Assembly (NCBI GenBank): GCA_039796575.1
Contig: JBDKJP010000019.1
Location: 1-47,066, forward strand
Direction: 5' to 3'
DNA: 47,066 nucleotides
Origin: UBA668 sp039796575
GTDB taxonomy: Bacteria; Actinomycetota; Acidimicrobiia; Acidimicrobiales; Ilumatobacteraceae
Both the position numbers and the translations under genes were made by a program. The notes beneath the pieces are model-generated. The model had not been told where the DNA came from and ran no database searches. It saw only the letters and a list, made by a program, of their open reading frames with translations. Of the stretch, positions 14,942 through 22,960 are shown piece by piece (position 1 is the first letter of the stretch; each line of letters opens with the position of its first letter).

Positions 14942-16107
14942 GCGGGCACCGCCGACATCGTGGCCACCACGCGGAACGAACCGTCGGCGACCCGGCCGGC
15001 CTCGAGGGCACCGCCGCACAGCTCCACCCGTTCGCGCATCCCGGCCAGGCCGCGGCCCGTGCCGCGGTCGTCCGACGCCGGGCGGGGCGGCCCCGGATCC
15101 GTCACCTCGACGCGCACCGACTCGTCGATCTCCACCCGCACCGTGGCCGACCACGCCGCCGAGTGCCGCTCGACGTTCGTGAGGGCCTCCTCCACGATGC
15201 GGTACGCGCACGCCGACACGGTGGGCGCGACGCGACCCGGGTCGCCGATGAACTGCGCCTCGACGTGCACGCCGGACGCCCGCCAGTGGCCCACCAGCAC
15301 CGGCACGGCCGTGAGGTCGGGCTGCGGCGGCACGAGGCCGTTGCGTGGCGACAGCACGTCGAGCAGTTGGCGCATCTCCCCCACCGCCGACCGGCTGCTC
15401 TCCTCGATCGCCGACAGCGCCGCGGCAGCGCGGTCGGGTGCGACGGTGAGCCACGACCGGGCCGCGCCGGCCTGCACGCCGATGAGGCTCACGTGGTGCG
15501 CCACCACGTCGTGCAGCTCGCGCGCGATGCGCTGGCGCTCCTCCACCACGGCCACGCGTGCGCGCTCGTCGCGATCGCGTTCGGCGGCAGCGAGCCGGGC
15601 TTCCACCTCGGCCAGGTACTGACGGCGCGTGCGCGCGGCGTACCCGAGCACGGCCGGCAGCGCCACCAGTGCGAACGCGAACGCCGTCGAGGCGGCGACG
15701 GCACCACCGTCGTGCACCGCGCTCACCGCGGCGAGCACCAGCAACGCGAGCACCACCGTCGCCGCCACCCATCGCCGCTCGGACCAGGCACCGACGGCGA
15801 AGAGCAGCACCACGCCCAGCGCGGCGATCTGCGCGCCGAACAGCCCGGGTTCGACGATCGCTCCCGCGAGCACCACGAGCACCAGCGCGGCGCCGAGCAT
15901 GCCCAGCGGCCAGCGGCGCCGCCACAGCACCGGCAACGTGGCCACCGCCGCGACCACGGCGGACAGCACCGTCAACGGGGCGGCATCCGCGTCGGTGGCG
16001 GTTCGCGCCGCCGCCATCCCGGCCCAGCCGACGGCCGTCACGCCGACCACGATCGCGGCGTCGGCCCCGCGACGCAGCCGCTCGACAGGGCTCCACGCGC
16101 GCTGCAT
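14938..16107 (-). CDS. Sensor histidine kinase of the NarL-type (HisKA_3) class
   Basis: The product is 389 aa. Residues ~15-165 hold five or six hydrophobic segments with little outside, an intramembrane-type sensor. A linker helix leads into RQRIARELHDVVAHHVSLI, where the His of ELHDVVAHH is the phospho-acceptor of the HisKA_3 dimerisation domain. The ATPase region has EALTNVERHS (N box), VTDPGPPRP and GRGLAGMRERVELCGG (G boxes). The start is set by a TACACT box 7 bases upstream, lying inside the last codons of the desaturase gene. The stop overlaps the regulator gene. The signal sensed is unknown; such kinases often respond to envelope stress or membrane lipids. Confidence 0.9.
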   Translation of the reverse strand: MQRAWSPVERLRRGADAAIVVGVTAVGWAGMAAARTATDADAAPLTVLSAVVAAVATLPVLWRRRWPLGMLGAALVLVVLAGAIVEPGLFGAQIAALGVVLLFAVGAWSERRWVAATVVLALLVLAAVSAVHDGGAVAASTAFAFALVALPAVLGYAARTRRQYLAEVEARLAAAERDRDERARVAVVEERQRIARELHDVVAHHVSLIGVQAGAARSWLTVAPDRAAAALSAIEESSRSAVGEMRQLLDVLSPRNGLVPPQPDLTAVPVLVGHWRASGVHVEAQFIGDPGRVAPTVSACAYRIVEEALTNVERHSAAWSATVRVEIDESVRVEVTDPGPPRPASDDRGTGRGLAGMRERVELCGGALEAGRVADGSFRVVATMSAVPA

Positions 16108-16108
16108 C

Positions 16109-17182
16109 TCAGCCAGTGTAGGAACGGTCGGCACGGCGCTGCGCGCGACGGCTGGTGCGGCGGGCCGACCTGGCCACCTGCGCCAGCCCACGCCGCACGG
16201 CGAGCACGGCGGAGCGGAGGCTGCGCCACGGGTGCCGCAGCACCGTACGAGGCGACGGGAGCCCTCGGAACGGGTGCACCAGCTGACGAGCGATGCCCGT
16301 CGGCGTCGGCTCGGCCACGCCGTACCGCTGCGGCCGGCGGTCCGACGGCATGAAGTAGGTGCCGAACGCGATGTCCCACAGCGGCAGGAACACCGAGTAG
16401 TTGCTGTTGATCGCGCCGGGCTCGTCGGCGTGGTGCCAGTGATGGAACTCGGGCGTGAACACGATGCGGTGCAGCGGCCGGAGACGCCACCGCACGTTGG
16501 CGTGGGCGAACAGCCCGGTGAACAACTGGATGACCGCGAGCAACCCGGTGAACTCGGGCGAGAACCCGGCAACGGCGAGCAGGATGAACGCAGGCGCGAG
16601 GAACACGCCGTCGAACGGGTGGTTGCGGAACCCGCTCACCCAGTCGAGGCGGCGGGTGCTGTGGTGCAGCGAGTGGAAGCGCCACAGGAACGGCACTTCG
16701 TGCGCCCACCGGTGGGCCCAGTACACCGCGACGTCGAACAGCAGCACCCCGAGCACCACGCGCAGCGGTGCCGGCGCAGCGGTCACCAGCGGTCGTAGCA
16801 GCAGGCCCGGCAGCCAGGCCAACGAGGCCACGCCGACCACGGTGGCCACCAGCGTGCCCACGAAGCCGAGCGGCGTCGCCACCAACGCGTACGCGACGTC
16901 GGTGCCCAGCTCGGGTCGGCGGAGACGCCGCCCGTGTCGAGGGAACGCCATCTCGAACGGCACGACCAACACGAACAGCGCGGCGAGCACCAGCGCGGCC
17001 GTGGCGTCGACGGCCATGGTGGCGGCGATCGCCGCGAGGGCGACGAGCGCGAGCGGGTCGAACCGGCGGCTCCCGTCGCGGCGTGCTCGACGGGGCACGC
17101 AGGGCGGCACGGCGCTGCGGAACGTGCGCGGATCGGGTGGGTCGAGGGGCGTCGCCTCGGGGAGGGTGGCGGTGAGCGTCAT
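16109..17182 (-). CDS. Sterol desaturase/fatty acid hydroxylase-family membrane enzyme
   Basis: The product is 357 aa. After a polar N-terminus (~1-40) come several membrane segments and the three histidine clusters of integral-membrane di-iron oxygenases: HRWAHE, HSLHH and HHWHH, plus HANVRW between them. The C-terminus is basic. The family hydroxylates or desaturates membrane lipids using O2 and reducing equivalents. The ATG at 17182 has no clear Shine-Dalgarno. The gene is divergent from a PhyH-type dioxygenase across 108 bases; both are oxygen-dependent lipid- or small-molecule-modifying enzymes, so shared control is possible. It ends one base before the sensor kinase gene. Confidence 0.85.
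   Translation of the reverse strand: MTLTATLPEATPLDPPDPRTFRSAVPPCVPRRARRDGSRRFDPLALVALAAIAATMAVDATAALVLAALFVLVVPFEMAFPRHGRRLRRPELGTDVAYALVATPLGFVGTLVATVVGVASLAWLPGLLLRPLVTAAPAPLRVVLGVLLFDVAVYWAHRWAHEVPFLWRFHSLHHSTRRLDWVSGFRNHPFDGVFLAPAFILLAVAGFSPEFTGLLAVIQLFTGLFAHANVRWRLRPLHRIVFTPEFHHWHHADEPGAINSNYSVFLPLWDIAFGTYFMPSDRRPQRYGVAEPTPTGIARQLVHPFRGLPSPRTVLRHPWRSLRSAVLAVRRGLAQVARSARRTSRRAQRRADRSYTG
16115..16120 (-). promoter_or_regulatory. Candidate -10 box for the sensor kinase, inside the desaturase gene
   Basis: TACACT ends exactly 7 bases before the kinase ATG at 16107, and no Shine-Dalgarno lies between. It overlaps the last codons of the preceding gene. Confidence 0.5.
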
Positions 17183-17277
17183 CGCCACAGCATCCGCGAG
17201 GCGTCGGCGCTCGTCGTCCCCCGATCGGCGGACCTCTTCCGGTGCGCTGCGACAACCACCGCCGACGCGCCAACGCC

Positions 17278-17283
17278 TACGCT
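17278..17283 (+). promoter_or_regulatory. Candidate -10 box for the PhyH gene (leaderless)
   Basis: TACGCT ends 7 bases before the ATG at 17291. The same hexamer appears before three other transcription units in the window. Confidence 0.5.
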
Positions 17284-17290
17284 CCGCCGC

Positions 17291-18205
17291 ATGAGCGCTG
17301 CGCCTCTCCTCACCACCGACCAGATGGCGTCGTTCGTCGCCCGCGGGTTCCTGCGTCTCGACGCGGTGGTGCCCGCCGACGTGAACGCCCAGGCGATGGA
17401 GGAGCTGCCCGGCCTGTTCCGTGCGTGGCTCGACGAGTTCCGCGGCGTGTCGGCCGGCGCACCGACCACCGACGACGAGGCGCCGCTGCCCCGGTCGGGC
17501 ACGCCGCTGCACACGGCCTACGCGCCCGAGTCGGCGTTCGGTCGGATGGTGCGGTTGCCGGTCATCGCCGGCGCGATCGCCTCGCTGGTCGGTGCCGAGC
17601 CGGTGGTCGACCACCACTTCGTCCACATCAAGACCGCCGGCGACCTCCACGCGCAGGGGCTCCACTGCGACGCCATCGTCGACCAGGGCCCCGCCTTCGA
17701 CATCCAGCTGTTCTGGTTCCCGCACGACGTGGCGCCACGCGAGGGCGGCACCCGCTTCGTGCCCGGCAGCCATCTGCGGCGGGTGAACATGGACGACGTC
17801 GCCCGCTACCACCACCTCGCCGGCGAGCAGTACTTCAGCGGCGAGGCCGGCACCGTGGTGATCTTCCACCAGGGCCTGTGGCACGCCGGCGCCCCGAACC
17901 ACGGCAGCCGCGACCGGGTGATGGGCAAGCTGCGCCTCAACCCCACGCAGCCGCAGGTCCGGTTGTGGGACACCAGCGACCTCGCACCGCGCAACCGAGC
18001 CGACGACCACATGTTCGCCCGCATGGAGCCGGGCATGGTGGCCGCCGAACTGCGCCGCAGCGAGCCGTGGTACGAGCCGTCGGTGCATCGCCTCGAGACC
18101 GTGCAACGCGCTCGGCTGTGGCGCTACCTGACGGGCGACGAGACGTTCGACGTCGACTGGTACCTCACCCGCACCGAACGCCGCGCCGCGCTGGTGACGC
18201 CGTGA
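17291..18205 (+). CDS. Phytanoyl-CoA dioxygenase (PhyH) family protein
   Basis: The product is 304 aa. The Fe(II)/2-oxoglutarate oxygenase core is visible: GLHCDAIVDQG gives the HxD pair, GTRFVPGSHL is the typical strand-turn, VIFHQGLWHAG supplies the distal His, and NHGSRDRVMGKLRL the Arg that binds 2-oxoglutarate. The family hydroxylates lipids, halogenates or modifies natural products; the substrate here is not evident. The start follows a TACGCT box by 7 bases. The stop overlaps a small gene (GTGA), so the two are coupled. Confidence 0.85.
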   Translation: MSAAPLLTTDQMASFVARGFLRLDAVVPADVNAQAMEELPGLFRAWLDEFRGVSAGAPTTDDEAPLPRSGTPLHTAYAPESAFGRMVRLPVIAGAIASLVGAEPVVDHHFVHIKTAGDLHAQGLHCDAIVDQGPAFDIQLFWFPHDVAPREGGTRFVPGSHLRRVNMDDVARYHHLAGEQYFSGEAGTVVIFHQGLWHAGAPNHGSRDRVMGKLRLNPTQPQVRLWDTSDLAPRNRADDHMFARMEPGMVAAELRRSEPWYEPSVHRLETVQRARLWRYLTGDETFDVDWYLTRTERRAALVTP

Positions 18206-18471
18206 GCGGGCGTCAACAGGTGCTGATGCTGTGGTTGGCGAGCTCCGCGCTCGACAGCCGGGTGCTCGGCTGGTCGATGTTCGACGGCACCGCTGGCCGC
18301 GGACCGCAGCTCGACGGTGACCCGCCCTACGGCACCGGCGTCGCCGCGCTGGTCGACGGGTGGCGGCTGCTGCAGATGTCGCCGCTCATCCCGCCCACGC
18401 CCGGCCATGAGCGCGACACGTCGTTCCTCAAGCACGAGTTCCTCTTCGAGCGGATGGTCGACGTCGACTGA
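18202..18471 (+). CDS. Small hypothetical protein coupled to the PhyH gene
   Basis: The product is 89 aa, starting at a GTG that overlaps the PhyH stop as GTGA. It contains LGWSMFDGTAGRGP, PPYGTGVAALVDGWRLLQM, and ends in FLKHEFLFERMVDVD. No signal peptide or membrane segment is seen. The sequence looks ordered and conserved (many Gly, Trp, Phe), but I do not recognise a family. Coupling suggests a partner or regulator of the dioxygenase. It ends 14 bases from the stop of the convergent photolyase gene. Confidence 0.65.
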   Translation: MSGRQQVLMLWLASSALDSRVLGWSMFDGTAGRGPQLDGDPPYGTGVAALVDGWRLLQMSPLIPPTPGHERDTSFLKHEFLFERMVDVD

Positions 18472-18485
18472 CAAGTGCCCCTGGG

Positions 18486-20000
18486 TCACAGGGTGCCGGC
18501 GTCGAGGCGGGCCAGCACCTCGACGGCACGTTCGCGCACGGCAGGCAGGTCCGACAGTCGGCGCATGCCGGCCAGCGGTTGGGCCAGGCGATGGTTCTTC
18601 GCGAACGCCGCCTCGTTGCGTGCGAGGAAGTCCCAGTAGAGCGTGGTGAACGGGCAGGCCCGCTCACCGGTGCGCGTGCCCGGGTCGAACCGGCAGTCCT
18701 TGCACGAGTCGCTCATCTTCTTCAGATAGGCACCGCCCGAGGCGTAGGGCTTGGTGGCCATGCGCCCACCATCGGCGTGCAACGCCATGCCGATCACGTT
18801 CGGCAACATCACCCATTCCGCGCCGTCGACGAACGTGACCCGCATCCATTCGCTCATCGCCCACGGGTCGACACCCGCGGTGAGCGCGAGGTTGCCGAGC
18901 ACCATCAGTCGCTCGATGTGGTGCGTGTACCCGTGGTCGTGCAGGTGCCCGGTCACGTTGCGCACGCATGCCATGTCGGTCGGCGCGTCGCCGGTGAACG
19001 CCGGCGGCACGGGGCGGTGCGCACCGAGGTGGTTGGCGCGCCGGTACTCGGGCATCCACCGCCAGTAGACGCCCCACACGTACTCCCGCCAGCCGATCAC
19101 CTGACGGACGAACCCCTCCACCGATGCGATGGGGGCGCGCCCGGCGTGGAGCTCGGCCACGGCGGCGTCCACCACTTCACGCGGGTGGAGCAGACCGATG
19201 TTCATCGACGACGCGAGCACCGAGTGAGCGAGCTTCCACTCGCGGGCGAGCATCGCGTCCTCGTGCGGTCCGAACAGTGGCAGCGCGTGCGTGACGAAGT
19301 CGTGCAGCCGGGTGAGGGCCTGCGAGCGCGTCACCGGCCAGGTCCCGTCGGGCATCGCACCCACCAGATCGTCGGGCATCCGTGAGAGCACGGCGCGGTC
19401 GATGTCGTCGAGCTCGAAGCGGGTGATGGTGGGCCACGACCGGCCGTCGCGCGGCGGTGGTTCGCGGTTGTCGTGGTCGTAGTTCCACCGGCCGCCGAAC
19501 GGTTGCGGCCCGTTGCCGTCGTCGTCCATCAGCACGCCGAGCCGCAGGCGCTGCCAACGGTAGAAGTCCTCCATCGTGAGGCGGGTGCGCCCTTCGGCCC
19601 ACCGTGCGAAGTCGGTCGGGTGGCACAGGAAGCGGTCGTCGGGCACCAGCTCCACACCCCAGCGCGGCAGCCGCTCGCGGGCGTCCCAGCTGGTGGGCTC
19701 CATGGCGATCACCGCCGACGGTCGATGCTCGGCGCGATGTGCCTCGAGGCCGGCGCGCAGCGTCGCGGCGCGGCGATGGTCGACCTCGAACCCCTCGGTG
19801 CGCAACTCGTCGGCGAAGTGCGCCATCGCCGACAGCACGAGGTGCAGGCGCTGGCGGTGCCAGCGAGCGGAGCCGACGAGCGACTCGCTCTCCACGAGCA
19901 GCACCCGCACCGCGCCCGGCACGCGTCCGCGCAGCGCGCCGTGGTGCCGGGTGAGTTGGTCGCCCAGCACCCACACGGTCGGCATCGGCGGGGCGGTCAC
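18486..20000 (-). CDS. phrB: Iron-sulfur bacterial cryptochrome/photolyase ((6-4) photolyase, PhrB type)
   Basis: The product is ~504 aa; the start is GTG at 20000 (CACGAT box 6 bases upstream) or ATG at 19985. The N-terminus VWVLGDQL and the SLT/RLTMEDFYR and GGRWNYDHDNR blocks are those of the FeS-BCP branch. The four cluster cysteines are present at C345, C433, C436 and C449 (MACVRN, SCKDC, ACPF). Their spacing of 88, 3 and 13 residues equals that of PhrB of Agrobacterium (350, 438, 441, 454) as I recall it. Such enzymes bind FAD, a lumazine antenna and a [4Fe-4S] cluster and repair (6-4) photoproducts. The gene is divergent from a small membrane protein. Confidence 0.92.
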   Translation of the reverse strand: MTAPPMPTVWVLGDQLTRHHGALRGRVPGAVRVLLVESESLVGSARWHRQRLHLVLSAMAHFADELRTEGFEVDHRRAATLRAGLEAHRAEHRPSAVIAMEPTSWDARERLPRWGVELVPDDRFLCHPTDFARWAEGRTRLTMEDFYRWQRLRLGVLMDDDGNGPQPFGGRWNYDHDNREPPPRDGRSWPTITRFELDDIDRAVLSRMPDDLVGAMPDGTWPVTRSQALTRLHDFVTHALPLFGPHEDAMLAREWKLAHSVLASSMNIGLLHPREVVDAAVAELHAGRAPIASVEGFVRQVIGWREYVWGVYWRWMPEYRRANHLGAHRPVPPAFTGDAPTDMACVRNVTGHLHDHGYTHHIERLMVLGNLALTAGVDPWAMSEWMRVTFVDGAEWVMLPNVIGMALHADGGRMATKPYASGGAYLKKMSDSCKDCRFDPGTRTGERACPFTTLYWDFLARNEAAFAKNHRLAQPLAGMRRLSDLPAVRERAVEVLARLDAGTL

Positions 20001-20088
20001 CCGGCCATCGTGCGGCACCGTGGCCGGGGCGTCCAATCCTGCGGCTCGAGCACGCACGCTCGGCCGGACGCCGTGAGGTTCCGGCGCC

Positions 20089-20517
20089 GTGCTCCTCGTC
20101 GTCCACCTCGTCGCCACCGTGGCCATGATCGGCCTGATCTGGTTCGTGCAGGTGGTGCACTACCCCCTGTTCGACGCCGTCGGCCGCGATGCTTTCGTCG
20201 CCTACGAGGACGCCCACCGTCGGCTCACCGCCTACGTGGTGGGGCCGTTCATGGCGGTGGAGGGCGTGACCGCACTGTGGATCGCTGCTGTGCCGCCTGA
20301 CGGCGTCAGCCGTGTGACCGCGCTCGCCGGCTGCGTGCTGCTGGCCGTGATCCACGGCAGCACCGTGTTCCTACAGGTACCGATGCACGTCGCACTGTCC
20401 GAGGGGTTCGACCGGGCGAAGGCCGAACGGCTGGTGCGCACGAACTGGATCCGCACCATCGGCTGGACCCTGCGGGGTGTGCTCGCCGCTGGCATGGTCG
20501 ATTCCGCGCTCAGCTGA
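20089..20517 (+). CDS. Small four-helix membrane protein, unknown function
   Basis: The product is 142 aa and starts at GTG. Hydrophobic segments lie at about 1-22, 48-68, 78-100 and 120-138. A short VVHYPLF follows the first helix, and an FLQVPMHVALSEGFD stretch precedes the last. This is the general shape of small conserved membrane proteins such as the DUF1772 group, but the assignment is loose. It is divergent from the photolyase gene across 88 bases, a placement that would allow shared light- or stress-dependent control. A hairpin follows it. Confidence 0.7.
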   Translation: MLLVVHLVATVAMIGLIWFVQVVHYPLFDAVGRDAFVAYEDAHRRLTAYVVGPFMAVEGVTALWIAAVPPDGVSRVTALAGCVLLAVIHGSTVFLQVPMHVALSEGFDRAKAERLVRTNWIRTIGWTLRGVLAAGMVDSALS

Positions 20518-20529
20518 ACTCCGCGTCTC

Positions 20530-20546
20530 GACCGGCTGCGCCGGTC
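20530..20546 (+). terminator. Short GC hairpin after the membrane-protein gene
   Basis: GACCGGC-TGC-GCCGGTC has a perfect 7-bp stem and 3-base loop, between the stop at 20517 and the next start at 20562. No T-run. Confidence 0.45.
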
Positions 20547-20561
20547 TGCTCAACTGACGCG

Positions 20562-21809
20562 ATGCAGTTCGGGGTCTTCTACGAACACCAGCTCCCCAAG
20601 CCGTGGAGCGACGACGACGAGTTCCGCCTGCTGCGCGACGCACTCGCGCAGGTCGAGCTGGCCGACCGTCTCGGCTTCCACTACGCGTGGGAGGTGGAGC
20701 ACCACTTCCTCGACGAGTACTCGCACTCGTCGGCGCCCGAGGTCTTCCTCGCCGCGGCGGCAGCGCGCACGTCGCGCATCCGGCTGGGGCACGGCATCCG
20801 CCAGGTGATCCCGAAGTACAACCACCCGGCACGCACCGCCGAGGGCCTCGCCACGCTCGACCTCGTGTCCGACGGCCGCGTCGACTTCGGCATCGGCGAG
20901 GGCGCCACCCGACTCGAGCTCCACGGCTTCGACATCCCCGCGAAGCAGAAGCGCGCGATGGCGCTCGAGGCCGCCGAGCAGATCGCCAACATGATGGTGC
21001 TCGACCCGTACCCGGGTTACAGCTCCGAGACGTTCTCCATGCCGTGCCGCAACGTGCTGCCCAAGCCGCGCCAGAAGCCGCACCCACCGATGTGGATGGC
21101 GTGCACCAACCGCGACACCATCAAGGTGGCGGCGCGCAACGGCATCGGTGCGCTGGCGTTCAGCTTCGTCGACCCCGAGGAAGCCAAGTCGTGGGTCGAC
21201 GTGTATTACGACATCATCCGCAGCGAGGAGTGCGTGCCGCTCGGCCACTCCGTCAACGCGAACATCGCACTCGTCACCGGCTTCTCGCTCCACGAGGACA
21301 GGGCCGAGGCCATCCGCCGCGGCCAGGAGGGCTTCGAGTTCTTCGGCTACGCGCTCAACGCACTGGTGGCGCACGATCAGGTACCGGGCCGCACGACGGT
21401 GTGGGAGGAGTTCCAGGCGAAGCGTTCACCCGACAGCGCCGAGCGTCGCATCGCCGCGGCCGACGAACAGGGCGACGCGTACGCGAGTTGCATCGGCAAC
21501 CCGCGCGACGCGGCGCGATGGTTGCGCCAGATGCGCGACGTCGGCGTCGACCAGATCATCTTCATCCAGCAGGCGGGCCGCAACCGCCACGACGACATCT
21601 GCTCGTCACTCGGACTGTTCGCCGCCGCGGTGATGCCCGAGTTCGTGGCCGACGAAGCCGAGCGCCAGCAACGCAAGGCCGCCGAGCTGGCGCCGTTCGT
21701 CGAGGCGGCGCTCGCCCGCAAGCAGTGGATGCAGCCGCTCGAGGACCACGAGATCCCCGTGGTGCGAGCCTCGGTGGCGAAGGCGCAGACCTCCGGCAGC
21801 CTCGCCTGA
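20562..21809 (+). CDS. Luciferase-like (LLM class) flavin-dependent monooxygenase
   Basis: The product is 415 aa. The N-terminus MQFGVFYEHQLPKPW and the blocks AWEVEHHFLDEYSHSSAPEV, TSRIRLGHGIR and GRVDFGIGEGATR follow the bacterial luciferase-like TIM barrel. Such enzymes use FMNH2 or F420H2 to oxidise or reduce small organic compounds. The length and the DYEH-type start resemble alkanal monooxygenase-like members common in actinobacteria. The start has no good Shine-Dalgarno; a weak TCAACT box lies 6 bases upstream. The gene is alone between the hairpin and the convergent LacI-type regulator. Confidence 0.85.
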   Translation: MQFGVFYEHQLPKPWSDDDEFRLLRDALAQVELADRLGFHYAWEVEHHFLDEYSHSSAPEVFLAAAAARTSRIRLGHGIRQVIPKYNHPARTAEGLATLDLVSDGRVDFGIGEGATRLELHGFDIPAKQKRAMALEAAEQIANMMVLDPYPGYSSETFSMPCRNVLPKPRQKPHPPMWMACTNRDTIKVAARNGIGALAFSFVDPEEAKSWVDVYYDIIRSEECVPLGHSVNANIALVTGFSLHEDRAEAIRRGQEGFEFFGYALNALVAHDQVPGRTTVWEEFQAKRSPDSAERRIAAADEQGDAYASCIGNPRDAARWLRQMRDVGVDQIIFIQQAGRNRHDDICSSLGLFAAAVMPEFVADEAERQQRKAAELAPFVEAALARKQWMQPLEDHEIPVVRASVAKAQTSGSLA

Positions 21810-21852
21810 GCGACTCGCCTCGGCGGCCCGATCAGCCCGGCGTGAGACGACG

Positions 21853-22833
21853 TCACCGGCGCGGCGCGGCCGTCGACGACCGGACCACGAGCCGCGACGG
21901 GAGCACCGTCTCGATCGGCGGCGCGTCGGGCTGCTCGAGCCGCAGCCGCACCGCCGCGATCGCCGCTGCGGCCAACGCGGCAGGGTCCTGCCGAACCGAC
22001 GTGAGGTCGACGTACGAGCGCCGAGCGAGATCGCTGTCGTCGTAGCCCACCACCGACACGTCGGTCGGTACGTGCACACCGCGTCGCGCGAGCTCACCGA
22101 GAAGGCCCACGGCCGACCAGTCGTTCGCTGCCAACACCGCCGTCACGTCGGTGCCCCCGTCGAGCAACGCGCGCGCTGCGGCCGCGCCGCCCTCGTCGGT
22201 GTAGTCACCCTCGAGCACCATCACCTCGGCGGCCAGCCCGAGGCGACGCATTCCGGCCCGGTACGCCGCCGCACGTTCGGACGCGCCCGGCATGGTGCCG
22301 CCACCGACGAACGCGATGCGACGATGCCCCAGGTCGGCGAGGTGACGCAGTGCGACGCTCACTCCACGCCGCTCGTCGGACCGCACCACATCGACCGCCG
22401 CGGACGACGGCATGCGACCGACACGCACGAGCCCCAGCCGCCCACGCACCTGCTCGAACCATCCATCGGGACGGTCGAGGCCCACCAGCACCAGGGCCTC
22501 GCACCGATGACCCACCAGCTCGTCGACCGCTTCGTCGAGGTCGCGGGTGCCGGCCATCGCGCCGAGCACCACGGTGTAGCCGTGCGCGTCGGCGGCGGGA
22601 TACATCGCCTCCACGATCTCCACCTCGAACGGGAAGCGGGGCGAGAACAGCACCCCGACGTTGTGACTCCGCGACCGGCGGAGCACCTGGGCCGCAGTGT
22701 TGGCCCGGTAGCCGAGCGCGGCTGCGGTCTCCTTCACGTGCTGACGCATGGCCGCGCTGGCGCCCGGCGCGTCGCGCATCACGATCGATACCAAGGCACG
22801 CGACACGCCCGCGGCACGTGCCACGTCGGCCAT
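21853..22833 (-). CDS. LacI-family transcriptional repressor
   Basis: The product is 326 aa from the ATG at 22833. The helix-turn-helix is MADVARAAGVSRALVSIVMR, followed by the hinge helix region YRANTAAQVLRRSR. The ligand-binding part begins VGVLFSPRFPFEVE, and SVVGYDDSDLA near the end is a standard LacI block. The open frame reaches a GTG at 22944, but that lies inside the operator, and AAGGAG lies upstream of a possible CTG; the exact start is uncertain. It faces the hydroxylase gene across the palindrome and probably represses that operon and itself, releasing with a pentose-like ligand. Confidence 0.85.
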   Translation of the reverse strand: MADVARAAGVSRALVSIVMRDAPGASAAMRQHVKETAAALGYRANTAAQVLRRSRSHNVGVLFSPRFPFEVEIVEAMYPAADAHGYTVVLGAMAGTRDLDEAVDELVGHRCEALVLVGLDRPDGWFEQVRGRLGLVRVGRMPSSAAVDVVRSDERRGVSVALRHLADLGHRRIAFVGGGTMPGASERAAAYRAGMRRLGLAAEVMVLEGDYTDEGGAAAARALLDGGTDVTAVLAANDWSAVGLLGELARRGVHVPTDVSVVGYDDSDLARRSYVDLTSVRQDPAALAAAAIAAVRLRLEQPDAPPIETVLPSRLVVRSSTAAPRR

Positions 22834-22937
22834 GGTGGGGTCGCGGTGCCCGCCGGGGGGTGGGAGTGCAGCCAGGTCGATCTCCTTCGTCGCGGCGGGT
22901 GTGGCGACAGCCTGGCACCCGACCGTGGACGGAGAAA

Positions 22938-22954
22938 CTAGCACGTGCTAGATT
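22938..22954. promoter_or_regulatory. LacI-type operator overlapping the -10 box of the hydroxylase operon
   Basis: CTAGCACGTGCTAG (22938-22951) is a perfect 14-bp palindrome with the central CG typical of LacI-family sites. The rightward -10 box TAGATT (22949-22954) overlaps it and ends 6 bases before the ATG at 22961. A leftward TAGTTT overlaps the other end. One bound repressor would block both directions. Confidence 0.8.
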
Positions 22955-22960
22955 TCGGCG

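Noticed and set aside
13019..15622. An 867-codon rightward frame over padR, modA and the two-component genes
   Set aside because: It crosses four recognisable leftward genes; composition is that of an antisense shadow.
22834..22944. GTG at 22944 as the LacI-type gene start
   Set aside because: It lies within the operator and before the likely transcript start at the leftward TAGTTT box; the family N-terminus begins near MADVARAAGVS.
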